From Amaranthus tricolor (lineage: Eukaryota > Streptophyta > Magnoliopsida > Caryophyllales > Amaranthaceae): a stretch of DNA of 64,000 bases. Within the stretch, counting starts at the first letter, position 1, and each line of letters begins with the position of its first letter. A program made the translations under genes and the position numbers. The notes beneath the pieces are model-generated. The model had not been told where the DNA came from. It made no database searches and saw only the letters and a list, made by a program, of their open reading frames with translations. The stretch lies in assembly GCF_026212465.1 (NCBI RefSeq), contig NC_080050.1, positions 27,580,070 to 27,644,069 of the forward strand, written 5' to 3'. Shown here piece after piece: positions 24,956 through 39,100 of this stretch.

Positions 24956-25541
24956 AATAATACCATTATAACAGGTATTAATATATTATAGTTGCAATAT
25001 GAAAATTGTTGTATTAAGGATTAGGAAGATGTAAGCGCATACTTAACCATCTATAATCAATGTTAGAGTTTCTTGAATGAGAAGTTTGAAATTGAAAACA
25101 AAATTAGAAAATTTAATGCAAGAAAATGCAATAAAAGCATAAAATAATCAACACAAAATTTATCAAGGTTTATTTGATGTGAGCTATATATGTTCTCCTT
25201 CGGTACTAAATTGTTTTCATTGATTAACGAATAACAATGGAGTTGAAGAGCTCAAAATGAGAAATAAAATCGATAATTAAAAGACAATAAACATCTCTAT
25301 TCTCTATAGGCTTAGTGTTTTACATCTGAAAATTGTTACGAAAATGTAAGAATTATACTTTAGAGGGCTCAATCATGCACCTCTTTATTCACTTTCTATT
25401 ACATCTAAGTTTAGTAGTTAGATGGTAGAGGGCTCAAAATACCGGCCCGACCCGTTGAACACCCCCATACCACCCCGAAGAAGTTAGCTTATCTTTTAAC
25501 ACAACACCTAGCATACCCCTCTACCATCTAACTACTATACC
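24956..25541. other. Intergenic up to the copia insertion
   Basis: AT-rich. It contains the inverted repeat at 25412-25537. No gene seen. Confidence 0.5.
25412..25537. repeat. Perfect 21-bp inverted repeat with 84-bp loop
   Basis: Positions 25412-25432 and 25517-25537 are exact reverse complements (core GATGGTAGAGGG / CCCTCTACCATC). The loop is unusually GC-rich for the surroundings (CCGGCCCGACCCG). Transcription from either strand would give a 126-nt hairpin. It could also be the ends of a tiny inverted-repeat transposon. The copia element inserted right at its outer edge (25542). Confidence 0.8.
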
Positions 25542-25756
25542 TGAAGATTAAGGGAAGCTGAGATTTCTGGGGTTTAATAAATACTTCTTGTATTAATTTT
25601 CATTGTAATTACAATCCTAATATATACAAACTCTTATGAAATAATTAGGAAAATACAAGATTTAGATTTCAGAAAAATTCCCTAAATATATTAGGCTAAT
25701 TCAAGTAATCAAATATTTACTGAATAACATTCCAAATCAAATAATATATTTCCACA
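25542..25756 (-). repeat. 3' LTR of the copia element
   Basis: Read on the minus strand it starts TGTGGAAATATATTATTTG and ends CTTAATCTTCA. It is paired with 30364-30579. Confidence 0.93.
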
Positions 25757-25765
25757 CTCCCCCTC
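25757..25765 (-). promoter_or_regulatory. Polypurine tract of the copia element
   Basis: The minus strand reads GAGGGGGAG directly before the 3' LTR, the expected primer site for plus-strand DNA synthesis. Confidence 0.8.
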
Positions 25766-25768
25766 AAG

Positions 25769-27600
25769 TTAGGTTATCGGATTCCCAATACCTAACTTGG
25801 TTAAATTAGTTTCGAAGACTTCAGCGGAAACGACTTTTGTGAGAATGTCAGCTAACTGATCCTCTGATCTCACATGTGGAATGCTGATGAAATTTCCTTC
25901 TCCAATTTTTCTTTTATAAAGTGTCTGTCGACCTCCACATGCTTTGTTCGATCATGCTGCACCGGATTTTCTGAGATATCAATAGCTGCTTTATCATCAC
26001 AGAATAGTTTGCAAGCTCCTGTTGGTGGAAAGTCGAGTTCGTATAAGAGTTTCCTTAGCCATTGGATCTCTGTTATTCCTTTTACTACCCCTCTAAACTC
26101 TGCTTCTGCACTTGATAATGCGACTACTTTCTGTTTCTTACTCCTCCAAGTAACCAAGTTAACCCCTACAAGGGTGAAGTATCCAGACGTTGACTTCCTG
26201 CTGTCTCGATCACCTGCCCGGTCAGCATCCGTGTAAGCTACAAGGTCAAGATAATGGTTTTTACCAAAGAAGACTCCTCTATCACTTGTGCCTTTCAAGT
26301 ATCTCAAGATTCTTATCACTGCTTCCATATGTGGAGTTTGTGGTAAGTGCATGAATCGACTCACAACCCCAACTGCATATGATATGTCTGGTCTAGTGTG
26401 AGATAGATAGATCAATTTGCCCACCAGTTTCTGATACTTCTCCTTGTCAGTTGGTTCTCCTTCAGGTGTCGTCTGCAATCTATGATTAGCAACAATTGGT
26501 GTTTCTGCTGGTTTGCAATCAAGCATGCCTACTTCTGCTAACAGATCTAAGACATATTTCTTTTGATTGATGAAGATTTCCTTCTTGGATCGCAAAACTT
26601 CTATACCAAGGAAGTACTTTAAGTTCCCCAAATCCTTCATCTCGAATTCCATGAATAGTTTCCTTTTGAGCTCTTTTATCTCCATTTCATTGTTCCCGGT
26701 TATTACCATATCATCTACATAAATGATAAGACATGTGATCTGACCACCGCCCTTCTTTAGGAATAGAGTATGGTTGGAATGGCTTTGTTCATACCCAAAT
26801 TTCTTCATTGCTGAGGTGAACTTACCAAAACAAGCTCTTAGAGACTGTTTCAAGCCATACAATGCCTTTTTAAGTCTACATCCTTCTCCTGGAGCGAACT
26901 CATCTGAAAAACCTGGCGGAGCATGCATATACACTTCTTCTTCGATTTCGCCATGTAGGAAGGCGTTCTTTACATCGAACTGGTAGAGAGGCCAATCTTT
27001 ATTTGCAGCTATGGAAAATATGACCCTGATGGTATTTATTTTGGCAACCGGAGAGAAGGTTTCGGAGTAATCAATCTCGTAAGTTTGTGTATATCCCTTT
27101 GCCACAAGACGAGCTTTGTATCTCTCAATGGTTCCATCTGCATGATACTTTATTGTAAAAACCCATTTGCAGCCTACTGGTTTTTTTCCTTTGGGTACCA
27201 TATATTTTTCCCATGTGCTGTTTTTCTTTAAAGCCGAAATCTCATCTATCATTGCCTCTTTCCCCCTTGGATTTCGGAGAGCTTCTTCAGTACTCTTAGG
27301 CAGGGAACTTGAGTATAGGCTGCTTTGGAATGCCACAGCTGTTTGTGCCAAGTTACTCGTCTCTCGGTTAATATGGTACCGAGATCTCTGTGATTCGAAC
27401 TCTGGATCATACCTTCTTAGAGGGACACCTCTTTTGCTCCTTGGAGGTAATTGATATCTGCAGGATGAATCAATAATACCAGATATATCATCATTAGTTT
27501 GAGGTTCAGGTGGTTCAGTCAATACCTCTTGAGGCTCACATGCAACCTCTTGATCATGAGATGCTTCAGACAAGGTAGCAAGGGTCTGAGGAGAAAGTAA
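25769..27600 (-). pseudogene. Copia reverse transcriptase and RNase H, frameshifted
   Basis: A long open stretch (27573 to 25870) encodes RT with WKWV-type start (KPVGCKWVFTIKYHADGTIE), the QFDVKNAFLHGEIEEEVYM block and the catalytic YVDDMVITG. RNase H follows (SYAVGVVSRFMHLP; YTDADRAGD; SSAEAEFRG; FCDDKAAIDISENPVQHDRT). The frame then closes at 25870, but the tail typical of copia (PHVRSEDQLADILTKV) continues in another frame to a stop at 25769-25771, so there is a one-base shift near 25900. A further frame change separates it from the integrase part (27600-27632). It cannot make a full polyprotein. Confidence 0.88.
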
Positions 27601-27631
27601 AACTATGTTTTCTGTAGCAATGTCTGTGGGA

Positions 27632-28642
27632 TTACCTACTTGCTCTTTGGGGGTTCAAATCATCAATTACAGAGTATATAAGCCAGCTCAAGTCATCACA
27701 TGTAGTCTCCCCCTGAGGACGAAGCTGGGAGTAAAAATAGGAATGCTCAAAGAAGTCACAATCCATTGTGGTATACATCTTATTCTGATTTGGATCAAAG
27801 CAGAAGTATCCCTTTTTATTAGTACCATAGCCCACAAATATACATTTAATAGCCCGGGGTTCAAGTTTGGTTCGAGCAGGTTCGGGTAAATGGACATATG
27901 CAACACATCCAAAGACCCGAGGTGGTAAGGAGTGGAAAGAGGGAATAGTGGTGTGATTACGAAGGACTTCCAGGGGAGTTTTGAAGTTAATAATTTTGGA
28001 GGGTAGTCGGTTGGTGAGATAGGCGGCGGAGGCAATGGCTTCAGGCCAGAAATAAGGTGGGACATGGGCTTCAAACATAAGGGCTCGACTTATTTCAAGG
28101 AGAGTACGATTTTTCCTTTCAGCTATGCCATTTTGTTGGGGTGTGTGGGGACAAGAAGTTTGGTGAAGAAGACCATGGGTGGTGAAGAAATTTTCCATAT
28201 GTTGGTTCATGTATTCCCCCCCATTATCAGATCGAAGTATTTTAGGCTTAGCTTAAAACTGTGTGATAAACTTATTATAGAATTTGACAAAGACATCGAA
28301 AACCTCAGATTTGTGTTTCAAGAAATATATCCAGCACATTCTAGTACAATCATCAATAAATGAAACAAAATATGAATAGCTGTGTTTTCTAAATTCAGGC
28401 GCAGGTCCCCAAACATCAGAATGTATTAAAACAAATGGTTCACTGCTATGATTAAAACTAGGAGAATAAGAATGTTTGTGACTTTTCGCAAGGACACATG
28501 CTTCACAGTCCAAAACTACAGTACTTTTAGCTAATGATGGAAAAAGACGTTTCAAATACCCCAATGACGGATGACCTAAACGTCGATGCCAGGTCTATAA
28601 CTGATGATTAGGGAACCAATGAGCAAGCAAAGTGTGACCCTT
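27632..28642 (-). pseudogene. Copia integrase region with two in-frame stops
   Basis: One frame contains a GAG-pre-integrase start (WHRRLGHPSLGYL), the zinc-binding Cys pair (CEACVLAKS) and the catalytic core: HSDVWGP with the first Asp, SDNGGEYMN with the second, and ERKNRTLLEISR with the Glu. Stops interrupt it at 28595-28597 and 28253-28255, and the frame ends at 27632. Catalytic residues are preserved but the chain is broken. Confidence 0.87.
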
Positions 28643-30283
28643 TTAAATCGCCTCGTCCACATAGTACAAGCCATCTCGTTCAGTACCACGACCAATAATC
28701 CTCCCCGTCTGAGCATCCTGCACAACACAACCAGAAAAAAACATAAGCACAGTGCAATTTAATTCCCGAGTAAGCTGACTAATTGATAATAACTTATGAG
28801 ATAGACTAGGGATTAAAAGGCAATTTTTAACTTTGAGAGACGGAGAAATAGTAACGGGCCCAGATTGATCAACACTCACACACTCCCCATTGGCTGTTTG
28901 GATATGGGTGCGGGTTTGTAGTTTAGTGAATAAAAGATCGCAGGGGTCAAAAGTCATTGTATCGGTGGCCCCACAATCAAATATCCACTGAGAGGAAGTA
29001 CTTGGTTTACATAGGAGGCCTAGTTTATGTGGGTTACATGGAGTGTTGGGCCTTATGGGTTTATAAATGGGCTTGGGAGTATAAATGGGCTTAGGAGTGT
29101 TTTGGGAATTAGGGTTTTCCGGTTGTTTAAATAAGCTGGAAGGAGAGTGAGTTGTGGACTTTGGGAGTTTTTGGGTTCTTCCTAAATCCTTCCCCTTTTC
29201 TCTCTCTTCTGGTCTGTCTCCTTCTTTCTTTTCTGGCTGTTCACCTGTATCACCATTTTTGTTATCCCTGGCCTTCATTCTGTGGGTTGGTTCATCGGAG
29301 ATGTGGGGAGCACTGGTAGCCATGTTAGCCTTGCCGCCGGTTCTGCTGGTTGGAGCCTTGGTGGCGGCTTTCCATTGCCGGTGTTCCTCCCACCACTCCG
29401 GGTAACCGATGATTTTAAAATATCCCTCCTTTGTGTGTCAGCTTCCTCCACAATGACTACACCTGAGGTGAGTCTTGTCTTCCATTTTACGCCGGAATGA
29501 TGAATTTGACCGGTGATGTTTGACGGCCAACCCACTTCCAATTTCTGAGGGATTTTTTCCCAATGATGAAGCGTGGATCATGATACCATGCCGTGAAACT
29601 TCTCGCCTGATTGTAGCATATGCCATGTCGACGGTTGGGAGAGGATCAAGGTTCAGTAAGTCCCTTTTTTCTTTATCAAACGTCTCATTTAATCCGGCCA
29701 GAAATTGAAAAAGACGTTGTTTTTGGATGAAAGTGTTAAAAATGGTGATATCTTCAGCATGTATCATCGGGTTTGGTTGCCGTCGGTCTATTTCCTTCCA
29801 AATTGTAGTCAATTTCCCATAAAAGACCTCTAATGGATCTTGGTTCTGTTTCATGTTATTTGCTTGTGAACTCAGATCAAAGATCTGAAGTTCGTCCCTT
29901 CCACTGCTCAGCAAGACTTCCATCCCCTTCCATAAGTCTTTTGCAATTATATAACCTAGAAACTGATTTATGAGTTCAGTGTCTATATTTGAGATTATCC
30001 ATGATAGGACTATTGAGTCCTTTTGCTTCCATGTTTTGTAATTTGGATTAGAGATGCTAGGAGGGTCGTCAATGATGTGGCTGAGACGACCCCTGCATTC
30101 TAAGGCTATCTGCATCATTTTACACCAAGTTGTGTAATTTTGATAGTTTAATTTTTTGGCCAATTTTAAGTCTGGGAAAATAGTTTCAAGGTTTGTGTTT
30201 GGTTTTTGCATCTGTTGGAACAATCTGAACATGTGTTCCATTTGTTCCATGGTTACGATTTGGTTTGGGTTAGTTTCTACCAT
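28643..30283 (-). pseudogene. Copia Gag and protease region with an in-frame stop
   Basis: Starts at the ATG ending at 30283 (MVETNPNQIVTMEQMEHMF). The Gag part has the UBN2-type block NYTTWCKMMQIALECRGRLS and reaches the zinc knuckle (CSHCGGS), where a stop at 29438-29440 interrupts it. The same frame continues past the stop into GYFKIIGYPEWW, a long Pro/Lys-rich linker, and an aspartic protease motif in which the usual D-S/T-G reads FDCGATDTM, an altered active site. A second stop at 28643 ends this section. Confidence 0.85.
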
Positions 30284-30351
30284 TGTTACAGGTAAGGTTT
30301 AGAGTAGATGATGATAACCACTGGTGTTGCCGGTCCCTGAAAACACCTTTG

Positions 30352-30363
30352 GCTCTGATACCA
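30352..30363 (-). promoter_or_regulatory. Primer-binding site of the copia element
   Basis: The minus strand reads TGGTATCAGAGC immediately inside the 5' LTR, complementary to the 3' end of initiator tRNA-Met, the usual copia primer. Confidence 0.93.
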
Positions 30364-30579
30364 TGAAGATTAAGGGAAGCTGAGATTTCTGGGGTTTAAT
30401 GAATACTTCTTGTATTGATTATCATTGTAATTACAATCCTAATATATACAAACTCTTATGAAATAATTAGGAAAATACAAGATTTGGACAATCAGAAAAA
30501 TTCCTTAAATATATTAGGCTAATTCAAGTAATCAAATATTTACTAAATAATATTCCAAATCAAATAATATATTTCCACA
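30364..30579 (-). repeat. 5' LTR of the copia element
   Basis: Pairs with 25542-25756. It is preceded (minus orientation) by the ATACC target repeat at 30580-30584. Confidence 0.93.
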
Positions 30580-30584
30580 ATACC

Positions 30585-31216
30585 TACTGAACTAAAGAGA
30601 TAAATCAAAAATAACATAAACCTTAAAACAGCACATTGAGGTGTTACTGATCAAACACTTTATAGATAAAAGTGGCGCTGATCTATCTAAGTATAAACTA
30701 AAGAATAATAAAAGTTTAGCTCTTATAATTGACTATTTTTTTTCATTCTTTAAACGTGTTATCACAAGAATCTTTACAAAAAATAAAAAAAAATAGAATC
30801 TTTTAAATATTAAATATATTCTTTTATTAAATAATAAATTTAAATGAAAAAAATAGAAATCATAAGCATTACAAAATATTATTAATTAGTTTCGGAATGT
30901 CTATAGTTATTAAGACTTCAACTAAACCACGAAGGAAGAGAGTAATAATGCAATGGTGGATTGGCGACCATGGTTGTGGTGGAGCTGTAAAGGAAGGAAT
31001 GATAACATGTTAATATGCGATTTCCATTCTTCAAGTGTGCGATATGCCAAATAAACTTTTAACACAATAACATGTTTAAATAAAATACACTCTATTACCC
31101 TCTTTAACAAATACTATTTCATTTCTAATGTAAATAATCTTATTATGTTATATGTCGTATATATTTACCTAATAGTACAAAAATTAAAAAATTCCCAAAA
31201 CATATTTTAACTTATA
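30585..31216. other. Intergenic, no gene seen
   Basis: AT-rich sequence between the copia element and the duplicated upstream module. Confidence 0.5.
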
Positions 31217-31876
31217 CCATCTAATTAATATTATCATGTGAAGTAAGTAACGACATTTGACAAAGTTTTTACGGCCTGTTTGGTTTGTGGTATTAAATGA
31301 TGGTGAAGGAAATAATTTATAGTGTAAAATTTCATCAAAAGTTGCATATCATTTTCATGGTATTGAAACTTTGATCACAAAAACGTTTTTTTGAAAAACC
31401 TTTTTGTGATCAAAGTTTCATTACCACCTAATACCACCCCTTTCAATAGTAATACATTGGAATGAATTTCATGAAGAAAATGAGATGATTGAAGTTTGAC
31501 AAGAATGACCATTAAGGGAACTAAGAGATTTTTCAACCAAAATTACACTCATTTTTCATTCCCATTACCACCGTTTATTACCACCTACAAAACGTACTGC
31601 TAGAACATGTCATTTGAAACTTCCCAACAATATTTAGGAAAAATTGCATGTAATAGGCTGAAGTGAACTTTGGTCAAAAATAGTTCATCATGTAAAAATT
31701 CAAGCATTGTAGTCGTTGAAATAAACTTTAAACTTAGTTTTAATCTAACAAACTTTTACTTATTGGTGATCTAAACAACAAGTCATTGGTGAATTAATAA
31801 TATATGTAACCTCTTTTCTGAAGTGGTTGTACATATGACATCTTTTTTAATAAAGCAATATATATAGCAGCACACT
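31217..31876 (+). repeat. Duplicated ATL-upstream module, copy A, first part
   Basis: Beginning CCATCTAATTAATATTATCA, this segment aligns colinearly with 48408-48730 upstream of the third ATL gene. Shared blocks include ACATTTGACAAAG, TTTGGTCAAAAATAGTTCAT and AACTTTAAACTTAGTTTT. It is interrupted by the MITE at 31273-31603 and ends where the chromovirus inserted. The continuation is at 45254-45409. Confidence 0.82.
31273..31603. mobile_element. MITE of the GGCCTGTTTGG family
   Basis: It begins CGGCCTGTTTGGTTTGTGGT and ends with an inverted, imperfect counterpart (ACCACCTACAAAACGTACTG). It interrupts the duplicated module, and the empty site is visible in copy B (48441: ACATTTGACAAAGCTC), which supports the boundaries. 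It contains a strong internal palindrome around TTTGATCACAAAAACG / TTTTTGTGATCAAAG. Confidence 0.75.
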
Positions 31877-34458
<2,582 letters not shown>

Positions 34459-34460
34459 AC

Positions 34461-34472
34461 TGGTATCAGAGC
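34461..34472 (+). promoter_or_regulatory. Primer-binding site of the chromovirus
   Basis: TGGTATCAGAGC, two bases after the 5' LTR, complementary to the initiator tRNA-Met 3' end. Confidence 0.94.
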
Positions 34473-34752
34473 GGGAGTTTTATTTAGTGTTATTTATCTG
34501 TACTGATAGACTAACGTAGAAAAAAAAAAAAAAAATTTGACGAGAGTAAAAGGGGTAGACATTAAGGGGATATGATGTGTTGTGCTTGGTGTCTTTAAGC
34601 ATGATGTCATGGATAACTTTGATGTGTGCATGATCGGATTTATGTGTTTATATCTCTGATGCTTTGAATTATCTCTCTTTGTCTTATCTCAGAAATTAAT
34701 TGTCTTGTTTTCTTTCTTTGTGAGTCAGGAAGTTCGATTGTTACTTTCTTTC

Positions 34753-35673
34753 ATGGATAAAGGAAAAAGACCAGCCGAAGAGGGAATTAATACCCGAGAG
34801 GAACCCTGGAGAGCTTTAGTTAATGCCCCAGCCTGGGCAGAAATAGAGGCTCTGGGAATTTGGGATAGAAAAGAGGGGGAAAGTGATTTGGATTACACCC
34901 GACGAATGGAAATGATCTACAAAAAGTCCAAAATAGTGTATGAAAGAATAATGGAGGAGGAGATGATTGCACTGAAAGAGAGGAGTGACCAGTTTCACCT
35001 AGAGATTGACAGAAGGGTGAGAGCAGTGCAAACTGAGGGTCGGGACGGAGTTGACGTTCCAGAACCTAGTGGGGCAAGGAGAGATAATAATGAGGAAGAT
35101 GTTCCCATAGTAAACCCAAACTCAGTGACATTTATAATCTTCGATGAGTTGGATTTCGAGAGGGATCCCGAGGAGGATCCAGAAGATGACCCGGAGGAGG
35201 ACCTCGATGAGGACCCAGAAGAGGAATTTGAGGAGGATTTCGAAGAAAATTCTGATGAGGAGCAGGGAGAATTCATGGAGGAGGATTCTTTAGGAGTGGT
35301 AGAAGAGCCTGATGAGGATAACTTAGGGGATGGATATAATGCTGATGAGGAGGGGGAACTAGCTGATAGAGATGGAATGTTGAGTGATAATGATAGCGGG
35401 GTAATTATTCTAGGGGGTTGGCCGGTGAGGCGAGAGGATCTCATGAGTGAGGAAGAGAGTGAAATCATGATGTGGGAGGAGGAACCACCTGAGCCAATAA
35501 TTGTAGAGCTTTCTAATTCCGTAGCGCGACTTACTATGAGTAATTCCTTATCTGTAGGAACCCCTTCTGATTCCGATAGCGCGTCTAGCGATGACTCTGA
35601 TGATGCTGATTTTGACCCTGATCAATACATGGAGGATCGGGACCGTATGGATGCGTCGCGTTTATTTGTCTGA
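34753..35673 (+). CDS. Extra acidic ORF upstream of gag
   Basis: 306 residues from the first ATG (MDKGKRPAEEGINTREEPWR). The first about 100 residues are charged and helical in character (AWAEIEALGIWDRKEGESDL; RRMEMIYKKSKIVYERIMEE). Residues about 130-300 are extremely acidic, with many Asp/Glu-Pro repeats of the form DPEEDPEDDPEEDLDEDPEE, and the last 40 are Ser/Asp-rich. There is no zinc knuckle or enzyme motif. The frame is intact, although the downstream gag-pol has three stops. It lies between the primer site and gag, with 440 bp separating it from the Gag start. Plant Ty3/gypsy elements are known to carry extra ORFs; I do not recognise this family and cannot name a function. A histone- or RNA-binding mimic role for the acidic tract is only a guess. 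Confidence 0.7.
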   Translation: MDKGKRPAEEGINTREEPWRALVNAPAWAEIEALGIWDRKEGESDLDYTRRMEMIYKKSKIVYERIMEEEMIALKERSDQFHLEIDRRVRAVQTEGRDGVDVPEPSGARRDNNEEDVPIVNPNSVTFIIFDELDFERDPEEDPEDDPEEDLDEDPEEEFEEDFEENSDEEQGEFMEEDSLGVVEEPDEDNLGDGYNADEEGELADRDGMLSDNDSGVIILGGWPVRREDLMSEEESEIMMWEEEPPEPIIVELSNSVARLTMSNSLSVGTPSDSDSASSDDSDDADFDPDQYMEDRDRMDASRLFV

Positions 35674-36113
35674 TTGTTTTTATTTTATTTGATTATGCAT
35701 GTGTACGAGTTCGTATGTCTAGTCCCTTAGTAGAATAATTGTGAACAATTTTGTTGGTTAAATGATTTGGTTGTTTATCTCGGACTTTTGTAGTATTTGA
35801 ACAATGATTATGTGGGAATCTAGACCCAATTATTTCTTTTAGATTGGAATTATATGGTATTATTGTTTTGAATTTGAATTTTTTTTTTAAAAGTCTAAAC
35901 ATTAGTAAGTAGAATCGATTCAGTATTGTATTTATGGAAAAAAAAAAGAAAGAATAGATTTGATTATAGACTCATTGTTCAACCCTTTTTCCTTTAGGGC
36001 TACTACCTTGTTTATTTTAGAACTATAACAGAATGAGTTTTTCTCCTTAACCACGAACGCTGTAGTAATGTATTTACATACCTTGTTTAACCTAATGCAG
36101 TATACCTGCCATT
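35674..36113 (+). other. Chromovirus leader between the acidic ORF and gag
   Basis: 440 bp, T-rich, without open frames of note. Confidence 0.5.
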
Positions 36114-39100
36114 ATGCCACCCTTTTTGAAAAGGTCCGTGCCAAGAGGAAACTCTGATCGCGTGCTTCGAAACCTAGTTAAGGCCCTAGCTGGCGCAAGG
36201 AATCCGAGACCGAAATCCTTGGAGGAAAAGGCTTCGTCAATTAGTAAGAGAATAGCGCAGAGTAAACCCTCGACTTATAGTGGAAAAGGTGAACCTTCTA
36301 TGTTGGAAAACTGGTTGAGAGAATTTGACAAGCTTTTTAGCGTGGTGAGATGTCCTGCTGAGCACATGGTTGACCAAGCCGCGTTTTTCCTGGTGGAAGA
36401 CGCTGACTATTGGTGGACACATAGTAAGATGAGGTTGATATCCGAAAACGACGGTGACTTAAGCTGGGAAGTATTTAAGGGGGCATTAAGGGACTAATTT
36501 TATCCGCCTCATGTTAGGAAGGACAAATCAAATGAGTTTGCTAGGTTCGAAATGGGAAACCTAACGGTAGATGAATATTATCAGAAATTTATGGAATACT
36601 TGAAGTTTTGCCCTGACGATGTCCCAACTGAGGGAAAGAAAATACAGCGTTTTGAGTTAGGTCTATCGTATGAGATCCAAAAACACATTGAGACTGATAG
36701 ATATGATACGTTAGACCAGCTATATAAGAGAGCTGCGCAGATTGGGAATGTTATCAGGAAGGAAAAAGAGAAGTTGGGCCATAGCGGAGAAAAGAGAAAA
36801 GAACCCGTGTTTCAGAATGATACAAACGCGAGTAATCAAGTCCAAAATCAATTTAAGAAGCACAAACCGTTTGGAGGCTTTCAGGAGAAAGGTTTCCATT
36901 CTGGTCAAAACAGCAAGAATGGGGGAAATTCGAGACTAGAGGCTAGAATGCAGAAGCCTTTGTATGATCGCAATGGGAAGGAAAGAATCTTCAACTGTAG
37001 GAGATGCCAAAAGAATCACCCAGGAAGGGACTGCCGGGGGGCGTTAGTGGACTGTTCTTACTGTGGTAAGCCGGGCCATAGAATGTACGAGTGTTATACT
37101 CGCATAGGACAACAAGAGTTGCAAGGGGGAAATCATAGAGGTTTCCAACAGCAAAGACTCACTAACGGACGAAGTAGTAATGAAGCTGGAAGGGGGAATC
37201 ACAATGATGGGAGTTTTGGCCGAAACTTGGGAGGTGCCTCAAACCCTAGGTTTCCGGGAAATAACTCCGGTGTTCAGCAACGACTGGGAAATGCTAGAAA
37301 CGAGAATTTCTTTTCAAGCCAACGTGGTAATCAAGGAGGTGTTACTACTTCGACCCAGAACGACGGCAGGCTTTCAGCAGTTAACTCGAGGGAGGCAGCG
37401 CAGGCGTCGGATTTGGTCATAGGTACGTTCTGTATTAATACAAAATCCGTTAAAGTACTTTTTGATTCTGGTGCATCGTGCTCGTTTGTTTCAAAGTCTA
37501 GAGTTAAGGATTTAGAATTGGAGAACCCCGAGGAAACATCTTTTTCAGTCTCTATTCCTTCTGGGGAGACTTTTCATTGTGATATGTTGTTCCGTGAAGT
37601 GCCGGTTAAGATAGGGAAAGTAAAATTTCCAAGTAATTTATTTTCTCTAGAAATGGATGATCTAAATGTAATACTTGGGATGGATTGGCTAAGTAGATAC
37701 AAAGCGATAATAGATTGTGAAGAACAGTCAGTGACTTTAAGTGGACCTAGGGGGGAGAAGGTTAAATATAGGAGTTTTCCTAAGGGACCGAGGATAAAAA
37801 TTGCATCGTCATTGAAGGTCAGGAAGTTAATCAAGCAAGGGCAACCGTGGTTTCTGTGTAGTATAAGTAAAGTAGGGGAGCGGGAGTTGCAGCTTGAGAA
37901 CATTCCAGTAGTCTGTGATTTTAAAGATGTTTTTCCAGAAGAACTTCCTGGTATGCCGCCAAGAAGGGATGTGGATTTCTCGATTGATTTAATCCCTGGG
38001 ATAGGGCCAATTTCAAAAGCTCCTTACCGAATGGCCCCAAAGGAGATGGAAGAATTGAAAGTCCAATTGGAAGAGTTGTTAGAGAAGGGTTATATAAGAC
38101 CTAGTGTGTCGCCTTGGGGAGCCCCAGTGTTGTTTGTAAGGAAAAAGGACGGAACGATGCGTCTCTGTATTGATTACAGAGAACTTAATAAGGTCACTGT
38201 TAAGAATAAGTACCCGTTACCACGGATCGATGATCTTTTTGATCAGTTGCAAGGGGCAGGAGTCTTTTCCAAGATTGATCTGCGGTCCGGATATCATCAG
38301 TTACGTATCAAGGAGGAGGATATTAGTAAATCAGCTTTTAGAACCAGATACGGACACTTCGAATTTACCGTGATGCCTTTTGGGTTGACCAACGCACCTG
38401 CAGCATTTATGGGGTTGATGAATCGGGTTTTTAACGCGTACCTCGATAAGTGTGTGGTGGTGTTCATTGATGATATTTTGGTATATTCCAAGAGCCAAGA
38501 AGAACATCAAGAGCATTTAAGGATAGTTTTGCAGATTCTGCGAGAGAATCAGTTGTATGCTAAGTTTTTGAAGTGTGAATTTTGGTTAGAGCAAGTGGCT
38601 TTTCTGGGTCACATTGTTTCTAAGGAAGGAATTTCCGTTGATCCAACAAAAGTAGCAGCTGTTCGAGATTGGTCTACACCTCGGAATGTTACAGATATCC
38701 GGAGCTTCTTGGGATTAGCAGGATACTATCGTCGTTTTGTGAAGGACTTTTCTCGCATCGCTCGTCCACTGACAGCCTTGATGAAGAAGGAAAAGAAGTT
38801 CGAATGGACTGAGGAGTGTGAGAAGGCATTTCAGTTATTGAAGGAAAAGTTAACTACCGCCCCTGTGTTGACCTTACCTGATCCATCCTTGGAATACTCT
38901 GTCTACAGTGACGCTTCCAAACATGGATTAGGTTGTGTTTTAATGCAAGATAGAAAGGTGGTGGCGTATGCTTCACGTCAACTAAGGACTCATGAGGTGA
39001 ATTATCCAACACATGACTTGGAGTTAGCTGCTGTGGTTTTCGCATTGAAAATCTAGCGACATTACCTTTATGGTGTCAAATGCAAGGTCTTTACGGATCA

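Larger units (their letters stand above)
25542..30579 (-). mobile_element. Ty1/copia LTR retrotransposon, 5.04 kb, decayed
   Basis: The element is delimited by two 215-216 bp LTRs with a 5-bp target duplication ATACC (25537-25541 and 30580-30584). On the minus strand the order is LTR, tRNA-Met-type primer site, Gag, protease, integrase, reverse transcriptase, RNase H, polypurine tract, LTR. Integrase before RT is diagnostic for copia. The polyprotein has at least four in-frame stops and two frameshifts. By eye the LTRs differ at about ten positions, so this is the oldest of the three LTR elements in the window. Confidence 0.95.

Noticed and set aside
34995..35468. Serine-rich minus-strand frame of 157 codons
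   Set aside because: It is the antisense shadow of the GAG/GAT-rich acidic ORF of the chromovirus.
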